Of a stretch of 64,000 nucleotides of DNA, positions 12,435-24,400 are shown in pieces; position 1 is the first letter of the stretch, and each line of letters begins with the position of its first letter. The notes under the pieces were generated by a model. That model saw only the letters and a list, made by a program, of their open reading frames with translations. It had not been told where the DNA came from and searched no databases. Made by a program: the position numbers and the translations under genes. Origin of the DNA: Arenicola marina (lineage: Eukaryota; Annelida; Polychaeta; Arenicolidae); the NCBI GenBank assembly GCA_964019135.1, contig OZ025248.1:69508119-69572118 (forward strand). The letters run 5' to 3'.

Positions 12435-15400
12435 GCTGCTTTTAATAAATACACTCTACTGCCAAATTTGTTTAACCCCGCTTATCCAATGGGTATATGT
12501 TGATTTATAGTAACTTTAAACTCATGCATTCCTTATTTTCCCACATCGGATGATCTAACTTCGCTCGCAATTTAGGTGACACCTATACGGGCCTATACAT
12601 ATAGTTCACTGATCGCGGTTTACAAAAAAGGCAAATAGCACCCACTCAATTTCCGTGTTCACTTAATAGGCCTATTATCGCCCATCTGCCGTTTGTTATG
12701 CTAGGGCTTCATGCTGGGAGTTTATGCACCGAAAATAATCAGTAAAATGTTGTTCCTATTCGACGTTAATGAATGCAAATAACATGCGGTGAGTAGAGTG
12801 ACATATTGACAGTTGAAGTGTCTTTTGTGTTGTTGTGGTCTGTGGAATTGCACTGCACTGTCTGGAATACTGTTTGTAGGGATGTCAGAGGATTTTGAAA
12901 AATGCTGTTGTTTTGGACATATTATACATCATTGTCAAGGTTTTCGATAGAGAAGAACATTGGTGAAATCTAAATTGAGCTATCTTTTACCGAAAATGAA
13001 TGACATGAAAAAATAACTTTTTGTTAAATGTCAGTTTTCTGCCATATTTTGGCTAAATCTTTCCACCATGTTAAATTATACATATGTAGTATAATAGAAG
13101 CAACAGTTATTATTGATTAACCTATTTAGATGCTGTACATGAGATAAAATAAATATTTGCTGTGTTAGTGTGTAAAATTATGGATAATTTACATCTAATT
13201 TTACAATAGGTCTATATATATCTTATATACCAAAAACATAATGACGCGGAAAGTAACAAATATTTAAAGTTATTCGATCAGTTGTTACTCGACAATACAT
13301 TTTTTTTTGCATAGTGCAGTGATATGAAAGATTGAGCAGGTTCAAGGAAATATATTTCAATAGTAATTAAATAATAATAATAATTAATTCTTGCATTAAT
13401 TAGGCTTCAAAATGTAACAATGTTAGATCCTGGTATGATTTGCCTGGGAAACAACTGTTTAAATAGCTTTAAGACTAGATATAGTTTTGTGATGCAAGGT
13501 ACCAATACAACTTATTTTGATGCGCAGTCAGTCAAATGCCATATAATTTTAATAGTGATGAAATTAATTACCAGTAAATAATAAATTAATAGTGAGTACC
13601 AATAATAGGATAGTATTATTTAGGAAAAAATTTTGAATAATGTTATACCTGATATTAGTTCTCTACAAGTATCTGCAGATCCCCTTGTTTTACATCCTCC
13701 TGCAGCTTATAGGTATATACTGTGTGCTTGTTTTGATCATATACAGCATTAAACCATTCGGAGAAGCCTGGCACCTGTGATACATCACCGTTTATCAGAC
13801 TGTTACTGTATAACATCACTTTTTCTTAATCAAATAGGTGTGTCATAATTATATGGGAAAATGGCTTTCTTGTAAACCACATCATCAAACTTGTACATAA
13901 TTATTTTCTGCTTTTTAACAGGTCATCCACTTCTCATTCAGAGTTTAGGTTCAGTCACAGTGGGTCCAGAATGTTTTTCCAAAATATTTTGATCATAACT
14001 TAACCCAGTTAAGGGAAGATGGCTGTATGCATGAGCAGTTTTAATTAAAATTTGCAGGGGAAAATTGCTGTATGAGCAGCTTTAATCTATTATTATAAAG
14101 ACAAATATTTTATTTTATTGATTAAAATAGAATGTCATCAGGCAATAAACATTAAACTTGAAAAAAGGTCTAAATTCACAACTAAACACAAAAACGGAAG
14201 TGAGCGATATTGAGGGTAATCGTATTCATGGAGCAGACGCTTTGCCGTAGGTACATCTCAAATGCCATGCGATCTTTTGCGATCGTCTATGGAGACAAGG
14301 TAACGATATTTTCGGTTAGAACTAGGTTCAAACTTACACAATAAACAATGCCTATGCTTGCCAAACTAGTTTCAAATAAATGCTGGGCCCTTAAAATCTT
14401 GACTAAATTCAACTATAAATTAAGGTAACTTCTGATGTAGGTATGATCATAAACTTAGTTTCGCAAACATCTTTGAAGCTTCTTCTTTCTGTTAAAAAGG
14501 TCGGTTAAATCATATTGCCCCAAAATCCTTTGCAACATCCTTTCAATCATGTGACCTATGTCAAGAAACAAAATGGCCGCGCTCATGATTTCTTGTCCAG
14601 CTCGCTAAGACAATCGTAAATATATCAACGGAATATTTGCACAAAGTTTTAACCAATTGTTCCTATGTATTCGAAAATTGCTTGGCTCAATTTTGATACC
14701 AAATACGGGTAGAATAGAACAATATTTCTTTGCGAAATATATGCAAAACTAGGACCTGTATTTCACATGCTGTCGGAATAGCGCGGTTGCTGTTCGCGAA
14801 TTCACTGACGTCCCTACTGTTTGGTTTGGTCATCTGCATTATTAGCTCTGGCCTCTGTCAACAAAACCTTATACAGAGACTTCTCTCTGTAGAAGGTTTT
14901 GAATACAAGGCCTTCTGCATGATCTAGCCTAAAGAAATGCACCCACTCTCAAACTCATGAACACATACTCAATTGCTGGTCGGATGGGGGTGTGAAGGGG
15001 CAGGTCAACATGCATACTGGCTGTGCACAGGTGCATCAAGCTGGCTGCCAATCAGTTAGGCTGCAGGTGAGGGGGAATAGAGGAGGGGGTCTGGGGATAG
15101 ATAGATAGCGGGTATAGAGGTTCAGTGTGGGGGCTTGATTGGTCAATTATTTATGGGGTGGCAAATTTGAAAGGAAACTATTAAATGAGATTATTGATAA
15201 GGTGGATAGATTGAGCTGGGGCCTAAAAGTTATTTTGGTGGATAAAGACTTGCAATAGTTAATAATGCCTTGGATATGGCTTTTCACACTTACAGAGCAT
15301 ATTACAAATGGCCCAGTTGTTGGCTTTATTATTGACACATTTGGTAAAATATAATATTAAATTGGGAGTTGTATCAACAATACTGGGCAAATAAGCAACA

Positions 15401-17440
15401 CTTCCTTTGCCATTTAATGTGTGTATCATCTTAAAAATGAATTTTAGTTGTTGATTGTTAAGATGTTCAGTTTTCAGATAGGGGACTGACTAACCCTCCC
15501 TCTTCCTTCCCTCCACCAGCACTGAAGCATGTGCACATGCACCAAGCGATAAGTGGGGCTGGAAGGGGGTAGTTATATACTGGATATTATACTATAGATA
15601 GATAGATGCCTCCAGCATAAAGTATAGCAGACAAAATGCTGCATTTCTTTAGATGTCAAAGGTGAAGGTCACATTGCTGCATTCTCATTGGTTGATATAA
15701 ACATGCTGCAGAAGGTTAATGAGTGAAATCTATGCAATGTCTTTGACATGTTGTATCTAAAATTAAATCTCTTTTTATTGCTCAAGATGCAAGTATAAAA
15801 ACAATATGACAAAGTGTAGGTGTGTGTATGTCTCAGCAAAATGAAGTTGACCTGCATTAGTCAATTTGACACAGTCTATCACCCACTTTTGGGCTTTAAG
15901 GCCAAGGGCGGCAGACAACCCGAAAAAAAAAAATTGATAGATTTCTTTAATTTTTTTTTTTCGTATTGCATATCACGCGGGCTATCAAAAAATGCAATAA
16001 AACAGATACGTCACCATGCTTACTTTTCAGTATTTAAGCATTTATTATCCAAGAAAATAACATTGACCATATGGGAAAATTTGCCAAAATTCAGGTTATT
16101 TCACAAATTTTGTGCCTCAGAAAAAAACTGTTCGATAGAAATACCTCAAAAACTTTCTGAATGTTGTCCATTTGTTAGTAAACATAATGACTGAATAATA
16201 TGTGGGGGTCACCGTACTAATTATGTCACTATAATTTCCTAAAACTGCCCCCCCCCCCCGCCATACCAATATGACTGAAAATGGGATCTTCCTCACAAGG
16301 TACATATATAGATAATACTTTTTGCCCAAGTTTCACTAGATAGATTTCTCTCAAACTCTCTGATTAGTAAATCTCCCTTTTTTTCGCATTAGGCGCCTGC
16401 CTGCGTGCTCCTCCATTTTCCTTGATTATCGCTCACAAGTTAGTTCCAGTTCTACTCGCTAGACGCTCATCAGTAGTACATAAAACACTCGCCTGGCGCT
16501 TGCCGCACTTGGCCTTAAGGGTTTGGCCCAAGCCAAAAACTGATAATTTTGGTGCTTATAGATTTTGCTCAGAACAGATTTTCATTATTCGACCAACACG
16601 TACAGTAGTAAACGTTATGGTGGAAAGGAATTCATCGCAACACAACCGGTCAGTCAGGTGTGCTTAGTCCGGTCAGTTTGTTTCAAGAGCTATAACCTAG
16701 AGCAGAAGTACGGCACTAACCCTCCCCTCCCTTTCAATGTGAACCATCATGCCTACCCAAAACTCAACATGCTCCCAAAGTTCATACCCCAAATCGCGGC
16801 CGATCGAGTGTCAAATGCAATCATGGGAATCCCTGAATGGTGCAATAGACGACTTCGCAAATCATAGTTCAGATTATTCCACTGTGAGGCGCCACTGCAT
16901 GTGCAATGCATTATGGGTATTATTTTGGTCTTTGCGATATGTCAAGTAGGCGTCATCGCATGACAACGTATTTTGACACTTAAACATACAATATTGTCAT
17001 ATATGTAATGGAAAAGGTACGGGACCTGAATGTAAGTTAGACCTGATCATTAATTTTATGCATGCCTTGTCAATACCCTGGAAATATGGTATTTATCTCC
17101 ATTAAAAAATCAGGAAAGCACCAAAATATTTCCCAGAATTCTTTGCGCCAGTACCGCTTTTTCCAAGATGGCGTATAATTGCGAAGCCGTGTATAGGACA
17201 CTGGGCGGCTCTTGGCCAGTCAATCTTTTGTGTTGAAAATGTTGAGGACTTAAAGTTTTCCCTCTGGGAAGATTATAATTATTTTAAAGCTTTAAAGTTT
17301 TGGCTCGATGAGATTTGTAACGATTTTTCGCGGTGAGCAAAGCCATGAAGTATAGAAATATATATGGTATGTTTTATGAATTTTTCTTTTTGTCACCTTT
17401 CAGATTTTATAGAAAGAGTACTGTAAACCTATTGGCATCG
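12435..17440. other. Long AT-rich stretch without a recognised gene
   Basis: No open frame here exceeds about 124 codons and none shows a family motif. Small features are a partial duplication near 14020-14090 (GCTGTATG...GAGCAG...TTTAAT twice), short GATA tracts near 15098 and 15598, and a poly-C run near 16248-16259. A word AAGATGGCG (YY1-like) at about 17165 lies roughly 290 bp upstream of the next gene and could belong to its promoter; this is only suggestive. Confidence 0.5.
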
Positions 17441-17453
17441 CTGATTCCCAATA

Positions 17454-18545
17454 ATGGCCAGATTTCATACCAAAGGTGTCCTAATCTCCGGTATCGTCGC
17501 ACTTATTTTCCTTACCTACTTCGCCATGATGAGCCAAGACCCTGGAGGTGGACATCGCCGCGGACACAGACCCTACGAACGACCAATTGACCTACGCCAG
17601 TTGAAACTCGAGCGACCCCCGCCTGACGTCATCCACGTAGATCACCCGCTCAACAAAGAAATTCAGAATAGTAATAAGGGGGACTTTGACGCGGCTGAGG
17701 TTCTGCCCATTCTAAATCAGAACCGAAATGAAAGTGTCCTAACGAATGAATCGTGGCAAGAATTTTTGAAGCCTATGCCTCGAATTGATGGAATGAACAT
17801 CGTGTCGATGACGCTGTACGGCAATCAGCGACGCTATACAATGGGAGCTTTGCGAAATGCCGAGCTGGTTAAAGACAATTTCCCTGGCTGGACGCTCAGG
17901 GTGTACACCGAGTCTCCGGCTGACGCCCGCCACGGTGCCTTACCTCGAGACGTGGTACAGGCCTTACGGATGCTGGGGGCCGAGATCTACTTCATGCAAG
18001 GGGACCAGGACTTCATCCCGCCCATGATGTGGCGCTTCCTCGTAGCAGACGACACTTGGGTCGACCGCTTCATTGTCAGGGACGCCGACGCTCGTCTGAC
18101 GGCCCGGGACGCCGCCGCGGTGTACGCCTGGGTCCAGGCCGACGCCCCATTCACCTGCATCCGAGATCATCCTAGTCATGCGCAGTACGCTGTTTCTGGG
18201 GGATTGTGGGGCGGTAAACCTACCGCTTTGCGGAACATCCTCCGCCGTTCGTGGCATGACATGATGCGAGGCGTACAAAGTCAGTATTTAGAGGATATGA
18301 ACTTCATGAACTACGTCATTTGGCCCAAAGTGCAGAATCATACTTTTTGCTCGGACAGCGTCTCTTGTCGGCAATGGCCCGGGGCACACCCCTTCCCCGT
18401 ACCTCGCTTTGGCTATGAGCACGTCGGTCAGGTTGTCAGTGAACAGGACCTGGGACGCCCAGTAGATATGCAAATTCTACGGAGCGCCGGTGAAAACGTC
18501 AACTGTACTCCACCAGCATTCAAACGACGTGTAATATCGAGTTGA
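17454..18545 (+). CDS. Type II membrane protein, glycosyltransferase-like, intronless
   Basis: A 363-codon uninterrupted frame. The ATG has A at -3 and G at +4, and an in-frame TGA lies four codons upstream, which fixes the start for an unspliced message. Residues 8-26 form one hydrophobic segment after a short basic N-tail, so the protein is predicted to be a single-pass type II protein with its C-terminal domain in the Golgi or ER lumen. Residues 50-100 look like a stem region. N-glycosylation sequons occur at N92, N98 and N295. The globular part has IVSMTLYGNQRRYTMGALRN (117-136), FIVRDADARLTARDAAAVYAW (206-226, with a DxD-like acidic triplet), CIRDHP and SGGLWGG. This pattern is common to a poorly characterised family of invertebrate and microbial glycosyltransferase-like proteins. 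I do not know the substrate. GC content is clearly above that of its surroundings. Confidence 0.85.
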   Translation: MARFHTKGVLISGIVALIFLTYFAMMSQDPGGGHRRGHRPYERPIDLRQLKLERPPPDVIHVDHPLNKEIQNSNKGDFDAAEVLPILNQNRNESVLTNESWQEFLKPMPRIDGMNIVSMTLYGNQRRYTMGALRNAELVKDNFPGWTLRVYTESPADARHGALPRDVVQALRMLGAEIYFMQGDQDFIPPMMWRFLVADDTWVDRFIVRDADARLTARDAAAVYAWVQADAPFTCIRDHPSHAQYAVSGGLWGGKPTALRNILRRSWHDMMRGVQSQYLEDMNFMNYVIWPKVQNHTFCSDSVSCRQWPGAHPFPVPRFGYEHVGQVVSEQDLGRPVDMQILRSAGENVNCTPPAFKRRVISS

Positions 18546-18548
18546 AGT

Positions 18549-18554
18549 AATAAA
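18549..18554 (+). promoter_or_regulatory. Possible poly-A signal of the glycosyltransferase-like gene
   Basis: AATAAA begins four bases after the stop codon at 18545, unusually close. A weaker TTATTTATTG stretch follows near 18590. If used, the 3' UTR is very short. Confidence 0.4.
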
Positions 18555-18559
18555 TGGGA

Positions 18560-20395
18560 GACTCGACGCCAAGGGGCTTCATTACTGTTATTTATTGCCA
18601 AGGTATAGGAACAGGTTATTGAGAAAATATGAAATTTCAAACTGCTTGATTACGCCGTACCTGTGTCTTACGCATTGATAACGGCCTGTGACTACACCAA
18701 TTCATGACAGTTGACAAGTGTAATCCGTCCAGGTCTCTGTTGATGTTACGATTGACGTCACCACCATGAGGGATCGTTGTTACTTCACTAAGCATTGTTA
18801 CATCCCCCTCGTCATAGGAAAGACGACAAATGTCGAGTATAATATCAGTTATGGTTACTATTATAATCCGATAAGCATTCTCTTAGATTAATATTAATAG
18901 TTCTACATAAATATTAGTCATCGTATCTCGTCAATGGTCCTCTCGTCGATCTTCGTAGTCCGAGTTCAGCCCTTGTAGTCGGTTGTTTAAGCATATTCTC
19001 TTAGCAGATTTGACTGATTTCATTAATTCTATATTGCAGTTATAGTGGTGATGATATGGTTAACTCGGAGTGTTTAAAACTCAGCTCTTCTCTGAGCCGT
19101 TGAAATTCATTAGAATGGTGGGCCGTAGTCGGTTACCACCATTGTCTGAAATCCCCATGCGGGCTAAGTGAGCTTTCATATCGGTGATGAGCAGCTATAT
19201 TCCCGATAGGTGTCGCACATATGTCTGTGTGGTTTTAATTCGCTGTTGATTGGTGCATACCCTCCGCCAAGCATGGGTCATAGATCTGCCTTTATTCATG
19301 TAGCCACAACGAATAGGCGTTGGGACCTCTACCCGTCTGTGACCTTGACCTTGACACGATACAACTAATCAAAAATGTGTAGTTAGGCCTATACTGTGCT
19401 TTTTACAAGAATTTCAACGATGCTAATGTGAGGAATCGTAGTGATCAATTGATATGCTTTGGGTTTTCGCTAATGATAATGTTATGTTGCATAGACTAGT
19501 AAAATTTGATATGCTGTTCAGACAGAAGTTCCATGATGTTGATCTAATTGTAAACTTACCAAGAGACCGCTGCAAGTATCCCAGCCATTTTGCTGCGTAC
19601 CGGCGCATTTGGAAACTATGGAATCCCCCGAATTGACCATACCAATACCATACCTTGCGCGTCACTACCGTCATATTTGATGCAATACTGCGCACAGTTT
19701 TCCGTGCAGTTATTGTTCGCATTGATCAAGCTGCCTGCAAGTTGTTTGCTGAGTGTAACCGCTGAACATTGCTGAATAACGATATATATAGCAGGCTAAA
19801 TCTGCACCTGCCCCGTCGGGCATACAAGCAGTACCACCTGTCCGACCATGTAGTTCAACTGTCTCTCCCTGCTGAGAGAGAAGTGTTTGGTCAAAAAAGG
19901 AATCCAAAATAGACACTGGCAGTCATGGCAATGTATATGAAGGTATAATTTATTTAAACACGTTTGATATCAACTGGAGCATATAGCCAAGAGCTGAAAT
20001 TTTATTTGGACACTTGCAATATCAACTGAAACTTCAGTCTCAGATGGGCACATCGAGAGAAATTGTAGATGTCTGCTCCGAGGATGGAGAAAAATAGGGG
20101 TCATTTGGGCGGCACATATGTATATACCTAATTATGTGTAGTGCCCATCCCCCGGGCCATGTACTCGAACAGTATAAAAAACACATGTGCATAATATCTT
20201 CGTTATTCTTTATCTTGAGCAGAGTTCCGCTAGCGCACGGTGATCGAGTGACATATCGGTAGGGCGACCATGTACAAGTCACTTAGTGACACTGATGTAG
20301 TAATCGTATTATCCATTATAAACAATACACTCTAATAGGCCTACAAGCACAGGATATTTTTTTTTTTTTCGCGGCAACCTGCTTGATGAACGCAC
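18560..20395. other. Intergenic stretch, no gene recognised
   Basis: Frames are below 100 codons and overlap on both strands. No splice-linked coding pattern or transposon ends were recognised here. Confidence 0.5.
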
Positions 20396-20405
20396 TTTTT
20401 CAGAG

Positions 20406-20580
20406 CCCCCCCCCCCCCCCCCCCCCCCCGCATTTTGTACACTATCCGTTCTATTGGGTTATCTTTTTCATCACAAACATCCGCTTTCTCAGGCATATCA
20501 TTAAGGCACCCGGCTGCGGACCCCCCCCCCCCCACCAGATCTGTACAAGAGTGACCCCCCCCGCGCACCCCGGGAACCAA
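20406..20580. repeat. Poly-C tract and dispersed repeat, copy 1
   Basis: A run of 24 C (20406-20429) is followed by a segment (about 20432-20520) resembling 32482-32560 in the same orientation: both carry ATCCG(C/T)TCTAT, GGGTATCTT or GGTTATCTT, a CACAAA/TACAAA-ATCCGCT word, CTCAGG and GCA(C/T)CCGG. Another C-run follows both copies. Frames read through it are only poly-Pro/poly-Gly artefacts. Confidence 0.6.
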
Positions 20581-20596
20581 TCAGTGAATTAAATTA

Positions 20597-20920
20597 GGGG
20601 CGCACCATTTCATATCGGGGGGGCGGGGGGGCCTAGAAAATAAATTACCATGCAATTTTTTTATTTTTCACAAATTTATTAACATTTTACCCATTTTTTG
20701 GGTATCTTTGCCATCAAATTATTTATTTATTTAGACATCCACAAGGACATTTTACAAGGTATTTTTTTTTTTTTTTGAATTATGAAAACAAGTAATTTTT
20801 TTCCTAGCATCTGAAAAGCAAACATTTTTTTCCCCCAAATATAGTCACAACAAACTTTATTTCAAATATTTTCTAGGCGCCCCCCCACCCCCCCCCCCCT
20901 GATATGAAATGGTGCGCCCC
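20597..20920. mobile_element. PIF/Harbinger-like MITE, TTA target duplication
   Basis: A 324-bp element whose ends are perfect inverted repeats over the first 20 bases, GGGGCGCACCATTTCATATC. Inward of these lie G-rich (left) and C-rich (right) tracts and a second complementary pair around CCTAGAAAATA / TATTTTCTAGG. It is flanked by TTA on both sides (20594-20596 and 20921-20923), the 3-bp duplication typical of PIF/Harbinger elements. It has no ORF of its own. It lies about 480 bp upstream of the eIF1A start codon, so it may sit in or near that promoter. Confidence 0.82.
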
Positions 20921-21050
20921 TTAGTTCAACTGCCTGGCTACGCGTCGCGGGTCAGGACAGAACACAGGCCAAGAAGGGGGGGGGGGGGGGCGGTATCAGT
21001 CGACCTGCGGCGCCTGTGGGACAGAAGAGCTGACACCGTTATTCATAAAC

Positions 21051-21105
21051 TATCAAGCTAGCACTGTTCATTCGTGTTGATCAAGCTAGCACTCTCCATT
21101 CACGT
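21051..21105. repeat. 27-bp direct duplication upstream of eIF1A
   Basis: ATCAAGCTAGCACT followed by a TTCATTCGTG or CCATTCACGT ending occurs twice in tandem, about 300 bp before the eIF1A start codon. It may be a promoter element, but nothing beyond position supports that. Confidence 0.45.
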
Positions 21106-21403
21106 ATACATGGGGCCGCCCGACCGTATAAACGAAAGGCTGCTGCATTTCGAAAGTCAGATAGTTTACATCATTCTAGCTGCCGGGAGATCGAGTTTAG
21201 AGTTCAGCTCACGGTTGGCAACTGTTTATCATTTTGTGGTGTGATACGTCAAAGCGGAACCGGAATGCCTGGCAATGAGATTGCTACCCTCTCTTTCGCA
21301 GCATTGTGTCGCAACAGCATTTGCTGTCAAGAACAAGAGATTTTCCGAAGACTAAGTTCGCTTAGATCATCGAAGCGTGTGTGCTGATATTTAGGAAACA
21401 AAC

Positions 21404-21419
21404 ATGCCGAAGAATAAAG
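21404..21419 (+). CDS. EIF1A: eIF1A exon 1 (coding part)
   Basis: Encodes MPKNK plus the first base of a Gly codon. The donor GTTTGA follows at 21420. The 5' UTR lies upstream; a TATAAAC word near 21127 and its end are uncertain. Confidence 0.93.
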
Positions 21420-24400
21420 GTTTGAATAGTGATCAATACAATTAGATAAACTCCCATACAGCCGCGATAATTGAATCTGCATTAGGCCCTACGGGCATTA
21501 TCATATGATCAGATGCGTAGCGGCATATTGTGACATAATTGTCGTCCGTCAGACAGATGGCGAAGACCCACTTTGACCGTGGTCCTCTTTGACCGTGGAT
21601 AGGGTGGAGAAGAAAGAGGTGGGGGTGTGATTAGGGATTCAAGTGTTGTGGGTCTCATTCCGTACCAGGGAATGTGACCCTGTCTTGCTACTCCAAGCAG
21701 GAAACCCAATGCTGTAGACCGGCTGTAGCCCTGTAACATGGCCCACCGGCCGCAGGGCGGACCGGAGGGCCATGGATTACCGATCACGGCCTGTTGTCCG
21801 AAAGGAGGGGTTGGTGACAAAGATTTCTGGATTCCACAAAAGTGTGATGGAGACGGCACATATCGTTCACATATTCATGTCCAGTTTGCATTTATGAAGC
21901 GTTAGGCACATAGATTGAAGACCCCACGCGCTACGCGCGAATTCATCAGTTCCCCAAATTTCAACCAAAATAAACATTCTGCCGCTTACCGCCATTTAAA
22001 AAAAGCGCTCGTTCCCGGACTCCTCAAAAACAAGGTTGGTTCCACTCTCACAGCAACGGGCACTTAGCTGCTTGTATGGCTTTAGTGACGTAAGGATGAG
22101 CGCCCTCTGGCGTGAGAGTAAGCGTTTAGTGGCACTAGCCTTGTTTTTGGTGAGTCCAGGAACAAGCCATATTTTTGAATTTGAATTTGAACAGTTACAC
22201 CACTGCACAGTGACACCTTCTCCTATTGCCTGCCCCAGTCGCAGTAATATGTATTTTTATGTGTGAATAGAATAAAATTTAATTTTTTTTCCTAAACTGG
22301 TATCAGTAATGATTTTGGAGCTAAGTGATAAATAACAATGTCGCATATCATATCTCTGGCACCAATGCAAAACTTCCCACCCCCATAAAAGTTAAATTGT
22401 CTAGCAGTCAAAGTAGGTGTAAAGTTGATACCCAGTTTTACTTACTTATTTATTACAATTACATAATGTTTTGAATCAATACAATTACTTGAAAATGTAA
22501 TTAATTATGATTATCTCATGTCAAATATAAACCGGAGAGGTGACTGATAGGTAAATAGTAATTATACGTTATTTGATATTAATGGTGTATGTCAAAATGT
22601 GATCATAAATACACTTTAGGTCTAGTCTAGCTTCTAGGTTGAAAGAAACTTTCAAGATATTATTCCTGATATTGTAGCGACCCTGGGCCTAGTGGTTAGT
22701 TGGCGGATAAACAGGAAAATTTACCTGTGCAGGTAGTTATTAGCTATTCATTGGTATTAGATTATATAACCGAAATATCTCAGGTTGTTGCAATCAACAG
22801 CATGGAGATATTGTAAGCAAATATGTGCATTGTTGTTGTATCTTACTTTGTATTTAATCGAGATCTGAATATGGTATAGCTTATGCATAATATAAGGCAA
22901 GTACCGACGGTGATATGATATGCAATAGAATGTTGTAGTTATTACCACAGCTAAGTAGCATAATTTTATTGTTATAATTACATGGCCATATCCATTAATT
23001 TATATACAGGTCTGAACTTGAAATCCCCAGGTAGCAACCTTATATATGATTATGGTACAGGGACGACTGGCTCTATCAAACGCTGGGCATCAAGGCCTAA
23101 ATATAGGGCGTTATGATGCTTAAAAGTGGGTGTGTCAGCCTAGCATGCATAAACATGACCTCAGATCTGATCAGTGAAGAAATACTGATCATATATACTG
23201 AATATATAGATCTACAGATGAAAAGGGGGATGACTCAGGGGGGCGACTGGGATAGAGCAAAGGAATGCCAGCTTAATAGTGCCCGACCGGGTCAAGGGAG
23301 CAAGTAATTTTCTCAACTACTAATCCCATAGTTACTGTTTGGAAATAAGCTATTATAATTAGGGAACTGCCTAACTAACATAAATACTGGTGTACATAAG
23401 TCAATGAATTTGACACTTATGGTAAAGACTCTGTAGGCAGAGTGTCTGTCTCTTTTGACAGCTCTCTATTTATACTAAACTATGACACCTAGCAACAGCA
23501 CGCATCACTAACATCACTCCATAAAACTAGTGATTCAGGTTGCGACATTCGTTCACATGACCCTTCAAATGGAGTAAACAAATGCGAGTGGGATGAAGTA
23601 AGCTCATTTTAACCAAATAACACCTGAAATATGAGATACTATTACTTAGATAACGTGATAACATAGGCTATACCAATTGACTACCGTATGACTAGTTAAA
23701 ACATCAAGGCAATCATTTGACATTTTGAAACTTAAATGTACATTCCCCTGGAATAGCTGGTGAGCTGTACGCATAAGCCTGTGCAATCACACTAATTGTT
23801 TTATTACAAAACATAAATAAACCCTTCATCGGCCTATAATTACCAATTAAACCAGAACCTGCACCTATGTCACTTGGTGCAAGAATTACAGCTTTGATCA
23901 TTCAGAGTTCAATTGATACCCAAGTTTATACAGATTTTGTGACTACAACAAGCTTCTTAATTTATGTTTAAAACTTTGTAAAAAGACTTAGCAAACATCT
24001 ATGTATCTCTCACCATTGTTGTTTTCAGGAAAGGGAGGAAAAAATAGGAGAAGGGGAAAGAACGAGAATGAAAACGAGAAGAGAGAATTGGTCTTCAAGG
24101 ATGACGGACAAGGTACAGTGCCACATATGTGAAACTCTTATTGTAGTTCATAAAGGGTACACATTACTGTCTGGGAAGCATATCACATAAATTCCCCCAG
24201 ATGGGATATTGGATTAATCTTTTACCTAACCTAGTACTTCTTAAAATAAAGTGTGCTATTCACGCTGTTAATGTCACCAACCAGGACATGGTCTGGTCAC
24301 CACACACCATATTGGGAGATAAAAGATGCCAACATCTATTTAATTGTTCAACATTCATTAAAATGTCAATGTTTGTCTATTGTTAGAATATGCCCAGGTG

